A stretch of 64,000 nucleotides of DNA from Anaerotruncus colihominis. Lineage in GTDB: Bacteria; Bacillota; Clostridia; Oscillospirales; Ruminococcaceae. Positions 31,990-41,040 of the stretch are shown here, piece by piece. Within the stretch, counting starts at the first letter, position 1. Each line of letters starts with the position of its first letter. Both the position numbers and the translations under genes were made by a program. The notes under the pieces are model-generated. The model was not told the origin of the DNA. It was given only the letters and a program-made list of their open reading frames with translations, and did not search any database. The stretch covers positions 2,046,001 to 2,110,000 of the forward strand of contig CP102255.1 in NCBI GenBank assembly GCA_025146135.1, written 5' to 3'.

Positions 31990-32772
31990 TTACAGAATGA
32001 ATTTTTCATGAAGCCTGTCGATCAGCCAATTGGCCGATTCCTGCGGGTCGAGGGTCACAACGGTCCCCTTGCCCTTAACGGGCTTTGTGAACGATTTGAA
32101 CACGCGTGTCGGCGAACCCTTGAGTCCGATATTGCTGTCGTCGACCTTCAGGTCCGGGCGCGTCCAAACCTTGACTTCCTTCTCACGGTATGCGTCAAAA
32201 ATGCCGCCCGGCGTCATATAACGCGGCTGATTCATCTCGCTGAGTGCGGTGATCAGGCAAGGCATTTTGCACTTGATGATGTGATAGCGATCCTCATACT
32301 GGCGCTTAACAACAACACTGTCGCCTTCGATCTTGAGATCCTCGGCATAGCTGATGTTGGGCAGTCCCAGATGCTCGGCGATCTGCGGGCCGACCTGAGC
32401 CGTATCGCCATCGATAGCCTGACGGCCGGTGATGATGAGATCGTATTCCAGGTTCTCGATTGCGGAGGCGATCGTAGAGGACGTGGCCCACGTATCGGCG
32501 CCGCCGAACGCGCGGTCGGTGACAAGAATCGCCTCGTCGGCACCCATCGCAAGCGCCTCGCGCAGAGCAAGATCAGCCTGCGGCGGCCCCATGGAGACAA
32601 TCGTGACATGCGCGCCATACTGATCTTTCAGCGCAAGCGCAGCCTCAAGGCCGGCCTTGTCGTCGGGGTTGATAATGCTCGGAACACCTTCGCGGATCAG
32701 GGTACCGGTTACCGGATCGAGCTTGACCTCGTTGGTATCAGGTACCTGCTTAATGCAGACGATAATTTTCAA
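31990..32772 (-). CDS. etfB: Electron transfer flavoprotein, beta subunit
   Basis: A 260-residue subunit starting MKIIVCIKQVPDTNEVKLDPVTG. It has the family core with GLEAALALKDQYGAHVTIVSMGPPQA and the signature GRQAIDGDTAQVGPQIAEHLGLP (about residues 122-144). The start is TTG 32772: GGGAG lies 9 bases upstream, and this gives the standard N-terminus. TTG 32781 would have no spacer. It is downstream of bcd by 16 bp. Confidence 0.95.
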   Translation of the reverse strand: MKIIVCIKQVPDTNEVKLDPVTGTLIREGVPSIINPDDKAGLEAALALKDQYGAHVTIVSMGPPQADLALREALAMGADEAILVTDRAFGGADTWATSSTIASAIENLEYDLIITGRQAIDGDTAQVGPQIAEHLGLPNISYAEDLKIEGDSVVVKRQYEDRYHIIKCKMPCLITALSEMNQPRYMTPGGIFDAYREKEVKVWTRPDLKVDDSNIGLKGSPTRVFKSFTKPVKGKGTVVTLDPQESANWLIDRLHEKFIL

Positions 32773-32788
32773 GACTTGCAACTCCCTT

Positions 32789-33928
32789 CTACTTCAGAAA
32801 CCCGCCGGAAATAACCATACGCTGAACCTCGCTGGTACCCTCGTAGATTTCCGTAATCTTCGCGTCGCGCATCATGCGCTCGACGGGGTAATCCCTTGTG
32901 TAACCATATCCGCCAAAGAGCTGCACGCATTTTGTGGTGACTTCCATCGCCACTTCCGCAGCAAACAGCTTGGCCATAGCGGCATCGGTGGAGAAGCGTT
33001 TCTTTGTATCCTTGGCAACGGCCGCGCTGTAAACGAGCAGGCGGGCCGCTTCGATCTTCGTCTTAAGGTCGGCAAGCTGGAACTGCGTGTTCTGGAACGC
33101 GGAGATCGGACGGCCGAACTGCTTGCGCTCCTTGACATATTTAACCGTCTCGTCAAACGCGCCCTGCGCGATACCGAGCGCCTGTGCGGCGATACCGACA
33201 CGGCCGCCGTCGAGCGTGGTCATGGCGATTGTAAAGCCCTTGCCCTCCTGACCGAGCAAATTTTCTTTCGGCACGATGCAGTTCTCAAAGATCAGCTCGC
33301 AGGTAGAGGAGCCGCGGATACCCATCTTAAGCTCCTTTTTGCCGATGGAGAAGCCCGGGAAATCCTTCTCGACGATAAATGCGGAGATGCCCTTGACACC
33401 CTTTGATTTATCGGTCATTGCAAAGATGATATAAATATCGGCCTTTCCGCCGTTGGTGATAAAAATTTTACTGCCGTTGAGCACATAATGATCGCCCTCA
33501 AGAACCGCCTTCGTCTGCTGGCCGGAGGCGTCCGTACCGGCGTTTGGCTCCGTCAGGCCGAACGCGCCGAGCAGCTTGCCCTGCGCCATCGGAACGAGAT
33601 ATTTTTTAATCTGTTCCGGGGTGCCGAATTTCTTAATCGGATCGCAGCCAAGCGAGGTGTGCGCCGAAACGATAACGCCGGTGGTGGCGCAGACACGGGA
33701 AAGCTCCTCAACACAGATCGCATAGGTCAGGGAGTCACAGCCCTGGCCTCCCATATCCTTCGGGAACGGGATGCCCATGAAACCAAATTTCTGCATCTTG
33801 GCAACTGTCTCAGCCGGGAAACGCTCCTCCTCGTCGACCTCCTGGGCCAGAGGCTTCACTTCTTTTTCAGCGAAGTCACGGAACAATTGTCTTGCCATTT
33901 CCTGCTCTTTGCTCAATACAAAGTCCAT
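32789..33928 (-). CDS. bcd: Butyryl-CoA (short-chain acyl-CoA) dehydrogenase
   Basis: A 379-residue FAD enzyme reducing crotonyl-CoA to butyryl-CoA with the EtfAB complex. Acyl-CoA dehydrogenase signatures are visible: FGLTEPNAGTDASGQQTKA, ITNGGKADIYIIFAMTD, and QLFGGYGYTRDYPVERMMRDAKITEIYEGTSEVQRMVI, which includes the catalytic Glu. AGGAGG precedes ATG 33928. A 138-bp gap with an imperfect GC-rich hairpin (CGCGGGGCAGACCGCGCCGGG region, about 33980-34025) separates it from hbd. Confidence 0.95.
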   Translation of the reverse strand: MDFVLSKEQEMARQLFRDFAEKEVKPLAQEVDEEERFPAETVAKMQKFGFMGIPFPKDMGGQGCDSLTYAICVEELSRVCATTGVIVSAHTSLGCDPIKKFGTPEQIKKYLVPMAQGKLLGAFGLTEPNAGTDASGQQTKAVLEGDHYVLNGSKIFITNGGKADIYIIFAMTDKSKGVKGISAFIVEKDFPGFSIGKKELKMGIRGSSTCELIFENCIVPKENLLGQEGKGFTIAMTTLDGGRVGIAAQALGIAQGAFDETVKYVKERKQFGRPISAFQNTQFQLADLKTKIEAARLLVYSAAVAKDTKKRFSTDAAMAKLFAAEVAMEVTTKCVQLFGGYGYTRDYPVERMMRDAKITEIYEGTSEVQRMVISGGFLK

Positions 33929-34066
33929 GCAAGTTCCTCCTAAGTTCATCTTTAAACGCTCTTGCACCGGGGAAGAAAAATCCCCCGGCGCGGGGCAGAC
34001 CGCGCCGGGCAAAGGCCCCGCGCGGTCCTTATAAGCGGATGCGCCGCATCCATGTGATCCTGTCTC

Positions 34067-34909
34067 TTACTTTTTGCTGTAATCGTAGAAGCCCTTGCCG
34101 GTCTTCATGCCGAGCAGGCCGCCGCGGACCATTTTGCGAAGCAGCGGATGCGCGCGGTATTTCGGATCGCCCGTCTCAGCCAGCAGAACATCCATGATCG
34201 CCAGGCAAACGTCAAGACCGATCAAATCGCCAAGCGCCAGCGGCCCCATCGGATGGTTTGCGCCGAGCTTCATGGCGGTGTCGATGCCTTCGACGGAAGC
34301 GACGCCGTCGGCATAGATGCCGATCGCTTCGTTGATCATCGGAACGAGAATCTTGTTGACAACAAAGCCCGGGGCCTCATTGACCTCGACGGGAACCTTG
34401 CCGATCTCCTTTGTGATCTCGATGATCTTAGCGACCGTTTCAGGGGTGGTGTGCGCGCCGGAGGTCACTTCAACGAGCTTCATGACAGGCGCAGGATTGA
34501 AAAAGTGCATACCAACAATCGCACGGTCCAGACCCTGCGACATCTCAGTCAGGGAAAGAGAGGATGTGTTGGAAGCGAAAATCGCATCCTTTTTACAGAT
34601 CGTCTGAAGCTTGCCGAACAGCTCCTTTTTCAGATCCATCTTTTCAAGCGCAGCCTCGACAATGAGATCGCAGTCGGCAACCTTGTCGTTGAGTCCTGTT
34701 GTGATCTTTGCAAGAACCTCGTCCATCTTGGCCTGCTCCATGCGGCCCTTGGCGACCTGCTTGGACAGGGATTTCTCAATCTTCTTTTTACCGCCCGCGG
34801 CAAATTCCTCGGTGATGTCGCACAGGACGACCTCGTAGCCGTCCGTTACGGCGAATGCCTGCGCAATACCGGAACCCATGGTGCCGGCGCCGATGACTCC
34901 AACTTTCAT
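34067..34909 (-). CDS. hbd: 3-hydroxybutyryl-CoA dehydrogenase
   Basis: A 280-residue NAD(P)-dependent enzyme reducing acetoacetyl-CoA to (S)-3-hydroxybutyryl-CoA. The dinucleotide fold [13 protein letters not shown] is at residues 7-19. The catalytic His lies in [11 protein letters not shown] (about residue 137), with [11 protein letters not shown] after it. GGAGG precedes ATG 34909. It sits between crt and bcd. Confidence 0.96.
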   Translation of the reverse strand: MKVGVIGAGTMGSGIAQAFAVTDGYEVVLCDITEEFAAGGKKKIEKSLSKQVAKGRMEQAKMDEVLAKITTGLNDKVADCDLIVEAALEKMDLKKELFGKLQTICKKDAIFASNTSSLSLTEMSQGLDRAIVGMHFFNPAPVMKLVEVTSGAHTTPETVAKIIEITKEIGKVPVEVNEAPGFVVNKILVPMINEAIGIYADGVASVEGIDTAMKLGANHPMGPLALGDLIGLDVCLAIMDVLLAETGDPKYRAHPLLRKMVRGGLLGMKTGKGFYDYSKK

Positions 34910-34963
34910 AGCTATGTAACCTCCATCTATTTTTGATTGCATCCGCAATAAAAAAGCTGTAAC

Positions 34964-35758
34964 TTACTTGTTCTCAAACGGATCGGGCTTGCGCTTTTCG
35001 ACGAACGCAGTCATCGCGTTGCGCTGATCCTGCGACTCGAAGCAGCTTCCAAACAGCTCCTCCTCGATTTCAATCGCCTTGTCCATATCGACCTGCAAGC
35101 CGTCGTTGATCGCTTTCTTTGTCGCGCGGACCGCAATCGGCGCGTTGCGCGCAATCTTTTCAGCCAGCTTCATCGCCTCATCCATCAACTGGTCAGCCGG
35201 ATAGACGGCGTTGACAAGCCCAAGCGCGAGCGCCTCGGGCGCTTTGATCTTGTTGGTCGTATAAAGCAGTTCTTTCGCCTTACCCACGCCGATGATGCGG
35301 GCCAAACGCTGCGTGCCGCCAAAACCGGCCGTAATGCCGAGCGAAACCTCAGGCTGCGCGAACACGGCGTTTTCCGAAGCGATGCGGATATCACAGCTCA
35401 TGGACAGCTCGCAGCCGCCGCCAAGTGCGAACCCGTTGACCGCCGCGATGACGGGCACCGGCAACGTCTCAATCTTGCGGAAGATATCGTTGCCCTTCTT
35501 GCCGAACGCTTTGCCCTCGGCCTTGCTCAACCCGCTCATCTCGCCGATATCCGCGCCCGCGACGAACGATTTCTCGCCCGCGCCGGTCAAAACCACGCAG
35601 CGCGTTTCATCGGCAGAAATCGCGTCGATCACTTTCTCCAGATCCGCCAGGACCTCGCTGTTGAGCGCATTGAGCGCCTTGGGGCGGTCGATCGTAATCA
35701 CGCCGACAAAGCCTTTCTGCTCATAAGTCACAAAACTCAAGTTTGCCGCCTCCTTCAT
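34964..35758 (-). CDS. crt: Enoyl-CoA hydratase (crotonase)
   Basis: A 264-residue crotonase converting 3-hydroxybutyryl-CoA to crotonyl-CoA. The oxyanion-hole segments SFVAGADIGEM (about 66-76) and NGFALGGGCELSMSCDIRIAS (about 107-127) are present, as are the Glu-bearing PEVSLGITAGFGGTQRL residues. ATG 35758 is used because AAGGGAC lies upstream; the extra 19 codons of open frame are unnecessary. Confidence 0.95.
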   Translation of the reverse strand: MKEAANLSFVTYEQKGFVGVITIDRPKALNALNSEVLADLEKVIDAISADETRCVVLTGAGEKSFVAGADIGEMSGLSKAEGKAFGKKGNDIFRKIETLPVPVIAAVNGFALGGGCELSMSCDIRIASENAVFAQPEVSLGITAGFGGTQRLARIIGVGKAKELLYTTNKIKAPEALALGLVNAVYPADQLMDEAMKLAEKIARNAPIAVRATKKAINDGLQVDMDKAIEIEEELFGSCFESQDQRNAMTAFVEKRKPDPFENK

Positions 35759-35858
35759 ATTCGCGTCCCTTCCCCGCCGCACTATGCGCGGGCTGAACGT
35801 TTTCAGGCGAACCAAGGCTTCCGGAAATCCGGAAGCCTTCGTCCGTTCGGTGTTTTAA

Positions 35859-37043
35859 TTACTGAATGTTTTCGACGATCTCGGAAACGCCCATGCCGCC
35901 GCCGACGCACAGCGTCGCCAGGCCGAGCTTGGCGTTGCGGCGCTTCATCTCGTAAAGCAGCGTGACCAGGATGCGGCAGCCGGAGGCGCCAACCGGATGG
36001 CCGAGCGCGATCGCGCCGCCATTGACGTTGACCTTGGATGCATCCCAGCCAAGCTCGATGCCCACGCCGAGCGACTGCGCGGCGAACGCCTCGTTGGCCT
36101 CAATCAGGTCCATATCATTGATCGTATAACCGGTCTTTTCAAACACCTTGCGGGTCGAGAAGGCAGGACCGATACCCATGACGGACGGATCGACGCCGGC
36201 GGAAGCGCCCGCGACAAACTTCGCCATCGGTTTCACGCCCAGCTCCTTCGCTTTCTCTGCGCTCATAACGACGATCGCGGCGGCGCCGTCGTTGATGCCG
36301 GAAGCGTTTGCGGCGGTCACAGTACCGTCCTTCTTAAAGGCGGGTTTGAGCTTGGCCAGGCCCTCGGCGACAACGCCGGCGCGCGGGAACTCGTCCGTGT
36401 CGAACATAACTGTGTCCTTTTTAACCTTGATCGGAACAGGAACGATTTCATCTTTAAACTTGCCGGCCTTCTGAGCGGCTTCGCACTTCTGCTGGCTGCT
36501 GGCGGCAAACTCGTCCTGCATCTCGCGGGTGATGCCGTATTTCTCGGCAACGTTTTCAGCAGTGATGCCCATGTGATAGTTGTGGAACGCGTCGGTCAGC
36601 GCGTCATTGATCATCGTGTCAACAAATGTGCCGTTGCCCATGCGGTATCCGTAACGGCCCTGCGGAAGCGCATACGGTGCGCCGGACATATTCTCCATAC
36701 CGCCCGCGACGATGATGTCAGCTTCACCGCTGGCAATCAGAGACGCCGCAAGATTAACACACTTCAAACCGGAACCGCAGAGGTTGTTGAGGGTCGTGGC
36801 CGGAACTTCGACCGGGATGCCCGCATGGATCGCGGACTGGCGCGCGACGTTCTGTCCCTGGGCGGCCTGCAGAACGCAGCCCATAAAGACCTCGTCGACC
36901 TGCTCGGGCTTGACGCCCGCGCGGTTGAGCGCCTCTTTGATGACAATTGTGCCGAGCTGCTCGACAGGGATGTTGGCGAGCGAGCCGCCGAACTTGCCGA
37001 TTGCGGTGCGGCAGGCACCGGCTAATACAACTTCTCTTGACAT
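35859..37043 (-). CDS. thl: Acetyl-CoA acetyltransferase (thiolase)
   Basis: A 394-residue thiolase condensing two acetyl-CoA to acetoacetyl-CoA, the first step of the operon. The acyl-accepting Cys is in [10 protein letters not shown] (about residue 88), the His in [15 protein letters not shown] and the second Cys in LCVGGGMG near the C-terminus. GGAGG precedes ATG 37043. Upstream lies the promoter with a Rex-like box. Confidence 0.96.
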   Translation of the reverse strand: MSREVVLAGACRTAIGKFGGSLANIPVEQLGTIVIKEALNRAGVKPEQVDEVFMGCVLQAAQGQNVARQSAIHAGIPVEVPATTLNNLCGSGLKCVNLAASLIASGEADIIVAGGMENMSGAPYALPQGRYGYRMGNGTFVDTMINDALTDAFHNYHMGITAENVAEKYGITREMQDEFAASSQQKCEAAQKAGKFKDEIVPVPIKVKKDTVMFDTDEFPRAGVVAEGLAKLKPAFKKDGTVTAANASGINDGAAAIVVMSAEKAKELGVKPMAKFVAGASAGVDPSVMGIGPAFSTRKVFEKTGYTINDMDLIEANEAFAAQSLGVGIELGWDASKVNVNGGAIALGHPVGASGCRILVTLLYEMKRRNAKLGLATLCVGGGMGVSEIVENIQ

Positions 37044-37159
37044 GTTTACGCCTCCGATATTATATTTTTATTGTTTTACAATAAAAAGCATAAAAGGATT
37101 CCACACAGCGGCTTCTGCCGCCGCGTGCTTTGCAGCAGCGGACAAACCTTTCGTTTTTA

Positions 37160-37200
37160 ATTATACGACAAAAATTTTATAATTGCTATCTTTTTAACAA
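37160..37200 (-). promoter_or_regulatory. Promoter of the butyrate operon with a Rex-like box
   Basis: On the minus strand the minus-10 TATAAT lies at 37165-37160. The minus-35 position is overlapped by TTGTTAAAAAGATAGCAA (37200-37183), which matches the Rex consensus TTGTTAANNNNTTAACAA at 12 of 14 positions. Rex control of crt/thl operons is known in clostridia; here it is inferred. Confidence 0.5.
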
Positions 37201-37280
37201 AGATTTCAGATGAAATTTATAGTTTGTACAAATATTCTGCTTGTCCAGTTTTTTCCTTTGTCAATTATCTACATCCAGAC

Positions 37281-37634
37281 CTACTCTCTGGCCTTATAAA
37301 GCACCAGTGAAACACTGTCATCCCTGATTTCAAGCTTTCTGCATTCCACCATCTGCCCAATCAGATGCAGTTCCGTATCCTGCCCCAAGCCGCTCACGCC
37401 CGCAAGCTGCCAGAAAAATTCCTCCAACCCCTCATTGCGCTGCGCATTGTTGAAAAAGCGATCCAGGTCGTCAATTTTCTTGCGCTGCGCCGGATCATAG
37501 TTACTCTCCAGCGACAGCTCGTAACCATCCTGCTGTTTTTCCAAATCCATACAGACGCCGTCCGATCCGGCGCTGATAAAAAAAACGATCAGCTCGTCGA
37601 TCACCTTTGTCATTTTCCTTGCAGTGGCATTCAT
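37281..37634 (-). CDS. Hypothetical protein downstream of the DUF1576 gene
   Basis: A 117-residue soluble alpha/beta protein. Visible traits are a helical start (MNATARKMTKVIDELIVFFISAG), a strand-rich centre and a conserved-looking EGLEEFFWQLAG segment. The first part weakly recalls the N-box helix of GHKL ATPases, but no ATP motifs follow. GGAGG at 37643-37647 precedes ATG 37634. It starts 33 bp after the membrane protein gene and is likely co-transcribed, so it may be a cytoplasmic partner. Confidence 0.7.
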   Translation of the reverse strand: MNATARKMTKVIDELIVFFISAGSDGVCMDLEKQQDGYELSLESNYDPAQRKKIDDLDRFFNNAQRNEGLEEFFWQLAGVSGLGQDTELHLIGQMVECRKLEIRDDSVSLVLYKARE

Positions 37635-37666
37635 GCCGATCCCCTCCTTTTTACCGCTTTCACGGC

Positions 37667-38938
37667 TCACGTTTCCTTGCGAAGCGACTCAATGAGCGGC
37701 ACAAGGACAATACACACAAGCCCTGCGGAAAACCCGTTATTGTAAAGATTCAGCCCTCCGTGCAAAAATCCTGTGTTAAGCACAACCGAGGCGTGGATCG
37801 CTCCCGCCAGCATCCCCCAGCCCCAGCCAAACTGCCCCGCGATCGGCGCCAGGCCCGTTGCAAACAATGCCGCGAGCAGTGTGTTCGGCTCATCAAGCGT
37901 CCATACCGTAAAAATAGAGCTGACAATGACGCCGAGAATAACGGGCAAAATGTTTTTCAGATGCTTACCAAACGCACCAAATCCACAGATTGTAAAAATT
38001 CCTCCGATTGTCGGACCGTTCAGTTCCCCTCCGACAAACAGCACATAGGCTGTCGCAGCCGCTCCGACACAGGCCATATTCATCATCGTGACCGGAAGGC
38101 CGTCATGCAGCACAAAATCAGCCACCAGACGTCCGGAATGGCGTGTGATGCGCAAAAGTCCCTGCGGGCTGTGTCCGTTCCACAGAAAGCCAACCGCACC
38201 CATCACACCGAACAAACAGAACAGAAAAACCGCCAGCGGCAGGTTGTTGCCCGCGCTCCATTCAAGACGCGTCTCGAAAACATGACCGAACGATTTAAAG
38301 AAGGAGGCGAGCACCATGCCAATCAAGCCCGCTGTAAAGCCGACATTATAGAGGTTATACCCCTGGTGGACACGCAGGGTAAACGACGCCACAGCCGGAA
38401 GAATAAAGCCAATTCCAACGCCGATTCCAACGCCGACCGTATACCATGCCGCAGCGTTTTCACCGCCCACGTTGACAATTTCCGTCACAACCGGAGAAAG
38501 CGCAGTGCCAAACAGCGATATGTAAATATAACGTCCGAACGGTTCCCGGCGGAATCTTGCATAAAGAAAACCGCCAAAGATGATCGGGAAAATATTCCAG
38601 ATATCCTTGCCAAACAGCGAGAAACCCGCCATCAGAAAAAGAGAGGCGATGCTGATGCCGGTAAAGGGCATACGCAGCAGACACAAAAGTCCAATACAGA
38701 TCAATGTTACAAGCCCCGAATTGACAAACGCGGCCCCCATGCCTCCGATTGCAATCGAGTCAGTGATCAAGCCGGCCTGAGAGCGGATAATCCTCCAAAT
38801 ACCACCCACAATTTCAGCGGGCGTATCCCAAAAGAAGCCGAATACAATCAACGATATGGCGAACACTGAAAGCGCAACGGCAATCCGCGCGCTCTGAAGC
38901 TTTTCCGGACTGTCGGATAAAAAGGCACGCAAGCACAT
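37667..38938 (-). CDS. DUF1576 integral membrane protein
   Basis: About 423 residues with some ten to twelve hydrophobic helices. Two inverted-looking halves each contain a Gly/Asn-rich loop (LITDSIAIGGMGAAFVNSG; LLHGGLNLYNNGFSAGLVCIVLVPLIESL; YNLYNVGFTAGLIGM). The pattern YNxGF[ST]AGL occurs twice, typical of this uncharacterised family, which resembles a transporter. The start is uncertain: ATG 38938 has GGGGAG only one base upstream, and TTG 38932 has better spacing. Function unknown. Confidence 0.8.
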   Translation of the reverse strand: MCLRAFLSDSPEKLQSARIAVALSVFAISLIVFGFFWDTPAEIVGGIWRIIRSQAGLITDSIAIGGMGAAFVNSGLVTLICIGLLCLLRMPFTGISIASLFLMAGFSLFGKDIWNIFPIIFGGFLYARFRREPFGRYIYISLFGTALSPVVTEIVNVGGENAAAWYTVGVGIGVGIGFILPAVASFTLRVHQGYNLYNVGFTAGLIGMVLASFFKSFGHVFETRLEWSAGNNLPLAVFLFCLFGVMGAVGFLWNGHSPQGLLRITRHSGRLVADFVLHDGLPVTMMNMACVGAAATAYVLFVGGELNGPTIGGIFTICGFGAFGKHLKNILPVILGVIVSSIFTVWTLDEPNTLLAALFATGLAPIAGQFGWGWGMLAGAIHASVVLNTGFLHGGLNLYNNGFSAGLVCIVLVPLIESLRKET

Positions 38939-39020
38939 CTCCCCTATACGCCAAACGATTGAATCTATGCTGAAGGTGTGACACAATTATTTTTTCATGT
39001 CCGTAGCGCAACATGATAAA

Positions 39021-39106
39021 TTGGCCATCAGGGCGCAAGCGGGCTGCGCCCGCGTATCGCCTTGGCCATAAAGGATAAAATAAATGCGCTGAATTTATTT
39101 TATCAT
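39021..39106. repeat. Modular hairpin repeat, copy D (core plus one hairpin)
   Basis: The GC-rich core TTGGCCATCAGGGCGC..GCCTTGGCCATA (39021-39070) is followed by a perfect 12-bp-arm hairpin GATAAAATAAAT/ATTTATTTTATC (39074-39103). The hairpin module is swapped relative to copies A and B and matches the solo hairpin at 18018. Confidence 0.75.
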
Positions 39107-39215
39107 AGATCGCCCGCTTTGGGAACGGTGTTTTTGTAATCTTTTCATATTTTTTCCGAATCGTTCCACCAACTGGATATTGGGCCGCTTAAAGCCAAAT
39201 TTCTGTAATTTTGTG

Positions 39216-39244
39216 TTTATAGGCAAGGCGTTGTGTAGTATAAT
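39216..39244 (+). promoter_or_regulatory. Promoter of the grpB-like/nfo unit
   Basis: TTTATA at 39216-39221 and TATAAT at 39239-39244 with a 17-bp spacer, 89 bp before the start codon. Confidence 0.55.
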
Positions 39245-39332
39245 ATCCTAAAGACGATCATTTCGTTCGCTGACTTTTGAGAAGTCATGGTATTGATAAA
39301 AACAGTCCCTATGTACATATGGAGGAATCGCT

Positions 39333-39878
39333 ATGCCGCAGCGTATCCATGTCGTCCCCTATGACCCAAACTGGGAACGCCTGTTCAAAGAGGAGTCCGC
39401 TTTGATCGGCCAAATTCTCGGCCCGAATCTGGATTGCATCCACCACATCGGCAGCACAGCGGTCTTTGGGCTGTGCGCCAAGCCGATTATCGATATACTT
39501 CCGGTGGTGTTCGATCTATCCGCTGTCGACGGCCAAACCGGCGCGTTTTGGGCCGCCGGATATGAAGCGATGGGTGAATTCGGAATACCAGGGCGCCGCT
39601 ATTTTCGCAAAGGCGGCGACCGGCGCACGCATCAGCTTCACATTTTCGAAAAAACCAATGTTCAGGAAATCGAGCGGCATCTCGCGTTTTGCGATTATCT
39701 GCGTGCGCATCCTGAAAAGGCAGACGAATACGGCGCGCTGAAAAGACGGCTGGCTGCGCAGTATCCCGACAGCATCGACCGATATTGCGACGGCAAGGAC
39801 CAATTTGTCAGACGGACGGAACGAGCCGCGCTTCTCTGGCGCCGCGGGCAAACAGGCGCCGCCTTTTTAAATAAATGA
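39333..39878 (+). CDS. GrpB family nucleotidyltransferase-like protein
   Basis: A 181-residue cytoplasmic protein. The N-terminus [15 protein letters not shown] and the core [24 protein letters not shown] (about residues 34-57) are typical of GrpB, a nucleotidyltransferase-superfamily fold; GS plus D-I-L resembles the metal site. The usual IPGLxAKP loop is changed to VFGLCAKP. Biochemical role of the family is not settled. GGAGG precedes ATG 39333. Its stop lies 17 bp before nfo. Confidence 0.88.
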   Translation: MPQRIHVVPYDPNWERLFKEESALIGQILGPNLDCIHHIGSTAVFGLCAKPIIDILPVVFDLSAVDGQTGAFWAAGYEAMGEFGIPGRRYFRKGGDRRTHQLHIFEKTNVQEIERHLAFCDYLRAHPEKADEYGALKRRLAAQYPDSIDRYCDGKDQFVRRTERAALLWRRGQTGAAFLNK

Positions 39879-39895
39879 TGATCAGGAGGATGTTT

Positions 39896-40735
39896 ATGTA
39901 TATCGGCTGTCACCTGTCCGCCGCCAAAGGCTATGCACATATGGGAAAGGACGCGCTTTCCATTGGGGCGAATACCTTTCAGTTTTTCACCCGCAATCCG
40001 CGCGGTGCGCGTGCCAAGGCGCTCGATCCGGACGATATGCGCGCGCTTTTGGAGCTTATGAACGCAAACGCCTTCGGCACAATCGTCGCGCACGCGCCAT
40101 ACACGCTCAACGCCTGTTCATCGGATCCGCATCTGCGGGAGCTTGCCCGCGACATGATCGCAGACGACCTGGAGCGGATGGAGCATCTGCCAGGCAATCT
40201 CTATAATTTTCATCCAGGCAGCCATACCGGACAAGGCGTTGAAACAGGCATTGCTCAAATTGCAGACATGCTGAACAGCGTGCTGCGCCCCGGCCTGCAT
40301 ACAACCGTCCTTCTGGAGACGATGGCCGGAAAAGGAAGCGAGGTCGGCGGCCGCTTTGAGGAGCTGCGCGCCATTCTCGACCGCGTCGCGATCTCTGAGC
40401 GAATGGGCGTCTGCCTTGACACCTGCCATGTATCGGACGCCGGATATGATATTGTGAACGATCTTGACGGCGTACTAACGGAATTCGACCGTGTGATCGG
40501 GCTTTCACGCCTGCACGCTGTCCATCTGAATGACAGCATGAACCCGCGCGGCAGCCGCAAAGACCGCCATGCCCGCCTTGGTGAAGGAACCATCGGCGTC
40601 GAGGCACTTGTGCGCGTCGTGCGTCATCCGGCGCTCAAAGGTTTGCCCATCTGCCTGGAAACGCCGAATGAATTGCCTGGCTATGCGGCTGAGATCCGTC
40701 TTTTGCGCGAACGCTGCAGTGATTCAGACATATGA
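39896..40735 (+). CDS. nfo: Endonuclease IV (AP endonuclease)
   Basis: A 279-residue TIM-barrel enzyme that cuts DNA 5' of abasic sites in base excision repair. The metal ligands fall in family motifs: HAPYTLN (about 70-76), NFHPGSHTG (about 106-114), LLETMAGKG (about 142-150), [12 protein letters not shown] (about 176-187), LHAVHLNDS (about 209-217), [16 protein letters not shown] and LETPNE. AGGAGG at 39884-39889 sets ATG 39896. Confidence 0.95.
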   Translation: MYIGCHLSAAKGYAHMGKDALSIGANTFQFFTRNPRGARAKALDPDDMRALLELMNANAFGTIVAHAPYTLNACSSDPHLRELARDMIADDLERMEHLPGNLYNFHPGSHTGQGVETGIAQIADMLNSVLRPGLHTTVLLETMAGKGSEVGGRFEELRAILDRVAISERMGVCLDTCHVSDAGYDIVNDLDGVLTEFDRVIGLSRLHAVHLNDSMNPRGSRKDRHARLGEGTIGVEALVRVVRHPALKGLPICLETPNELPGYAAEIRLLRERCSDSDI

Positions 40736-40858
40736 TGGGGCATTTTGCACTCCGGCTGAATAACGCGCCGTTTTCAGGGAATGCTAACCGCGCCGGACCG
40801 CGATGGCGGGCTGGCCAGTAAACGGAGCGCGCGCTCCGCGTGCAAGGTGGTATCGCCG

Positions 40859-40987
40859 ATGGCAAAGCAGGGTATGAAACGCCCGGAGGTTGGGCCGAAG
40901 CGGAAAAATGATGTTCCGCCTGTCCCGGAATTGCAGGGCGGCGCGAAACGTACAAAGGAAAAAGCCAAGCCCATTACAGAAAAATAG
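40859..40987 (+). CDS. Small basic proline-rich protein (42 aa)
   Basis: A 42-residue frame starting at ATG 40859 behind AAGGTGG. It reads MAKQGMKRPEVGPKRKNDVPPVPELQG and then a lysine-rich tail. Half the residues are Lys, Arg or Pro. The frame is open to 40781, but the ATG with the ribosome binding site is 40859. I believe similar short peptides occur in other Clostridia, but I cannot confirm this here. It lies after nfo and before a strong terminator. Function unknown. Confidence 0.6.
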   Translation: MAKQGMKRPEVGPKRKNDVPPVPELQGGAKRTKEKAKPITEK

Positions 40988-40993
40988 CGCCGG

Positions 40994-41032
40994 CGCGCGG
41001 CGGGGAAATTCCCCGCCGCGCGTCTCTCTTTT
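40994..41032. terminator. Terminator between converging units
   Basis: CGCGCGGCGGGG pairs with CCCCGCCGCGCG (40994-41022), followed on the plus strand by TCTCTCTTTT. Confidence 0.85.
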
Positions 41033-41040
41033 CCACACAC

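Larger units (their letters stand above)
38939..39332. other. Intergenic region with repeat copy D and grpB-like promoter
   Basis: Besides the repeat (39021-39106) and the promoter (39216-39244) nothing else is recognised. The AT-rich 39110-39210 stretch has no gene. Confidence 0.5.

Noticed and set aside
30784-32814. A 676-residue plus-strand open frame over etfA and etfB
   Set aside because: It is antisense to two clear flavoprotein genes. The high GC third-position bias of this genome opens long reverse frames. It has no ribosome binding site and no recognisable domain.
35997-37025. A 342-residue plus-strand frame over thl
   Set aside because: Antisense to thiolase; repeated Asp/Arg-rich content typical of reverse frames of GC-rich genes.
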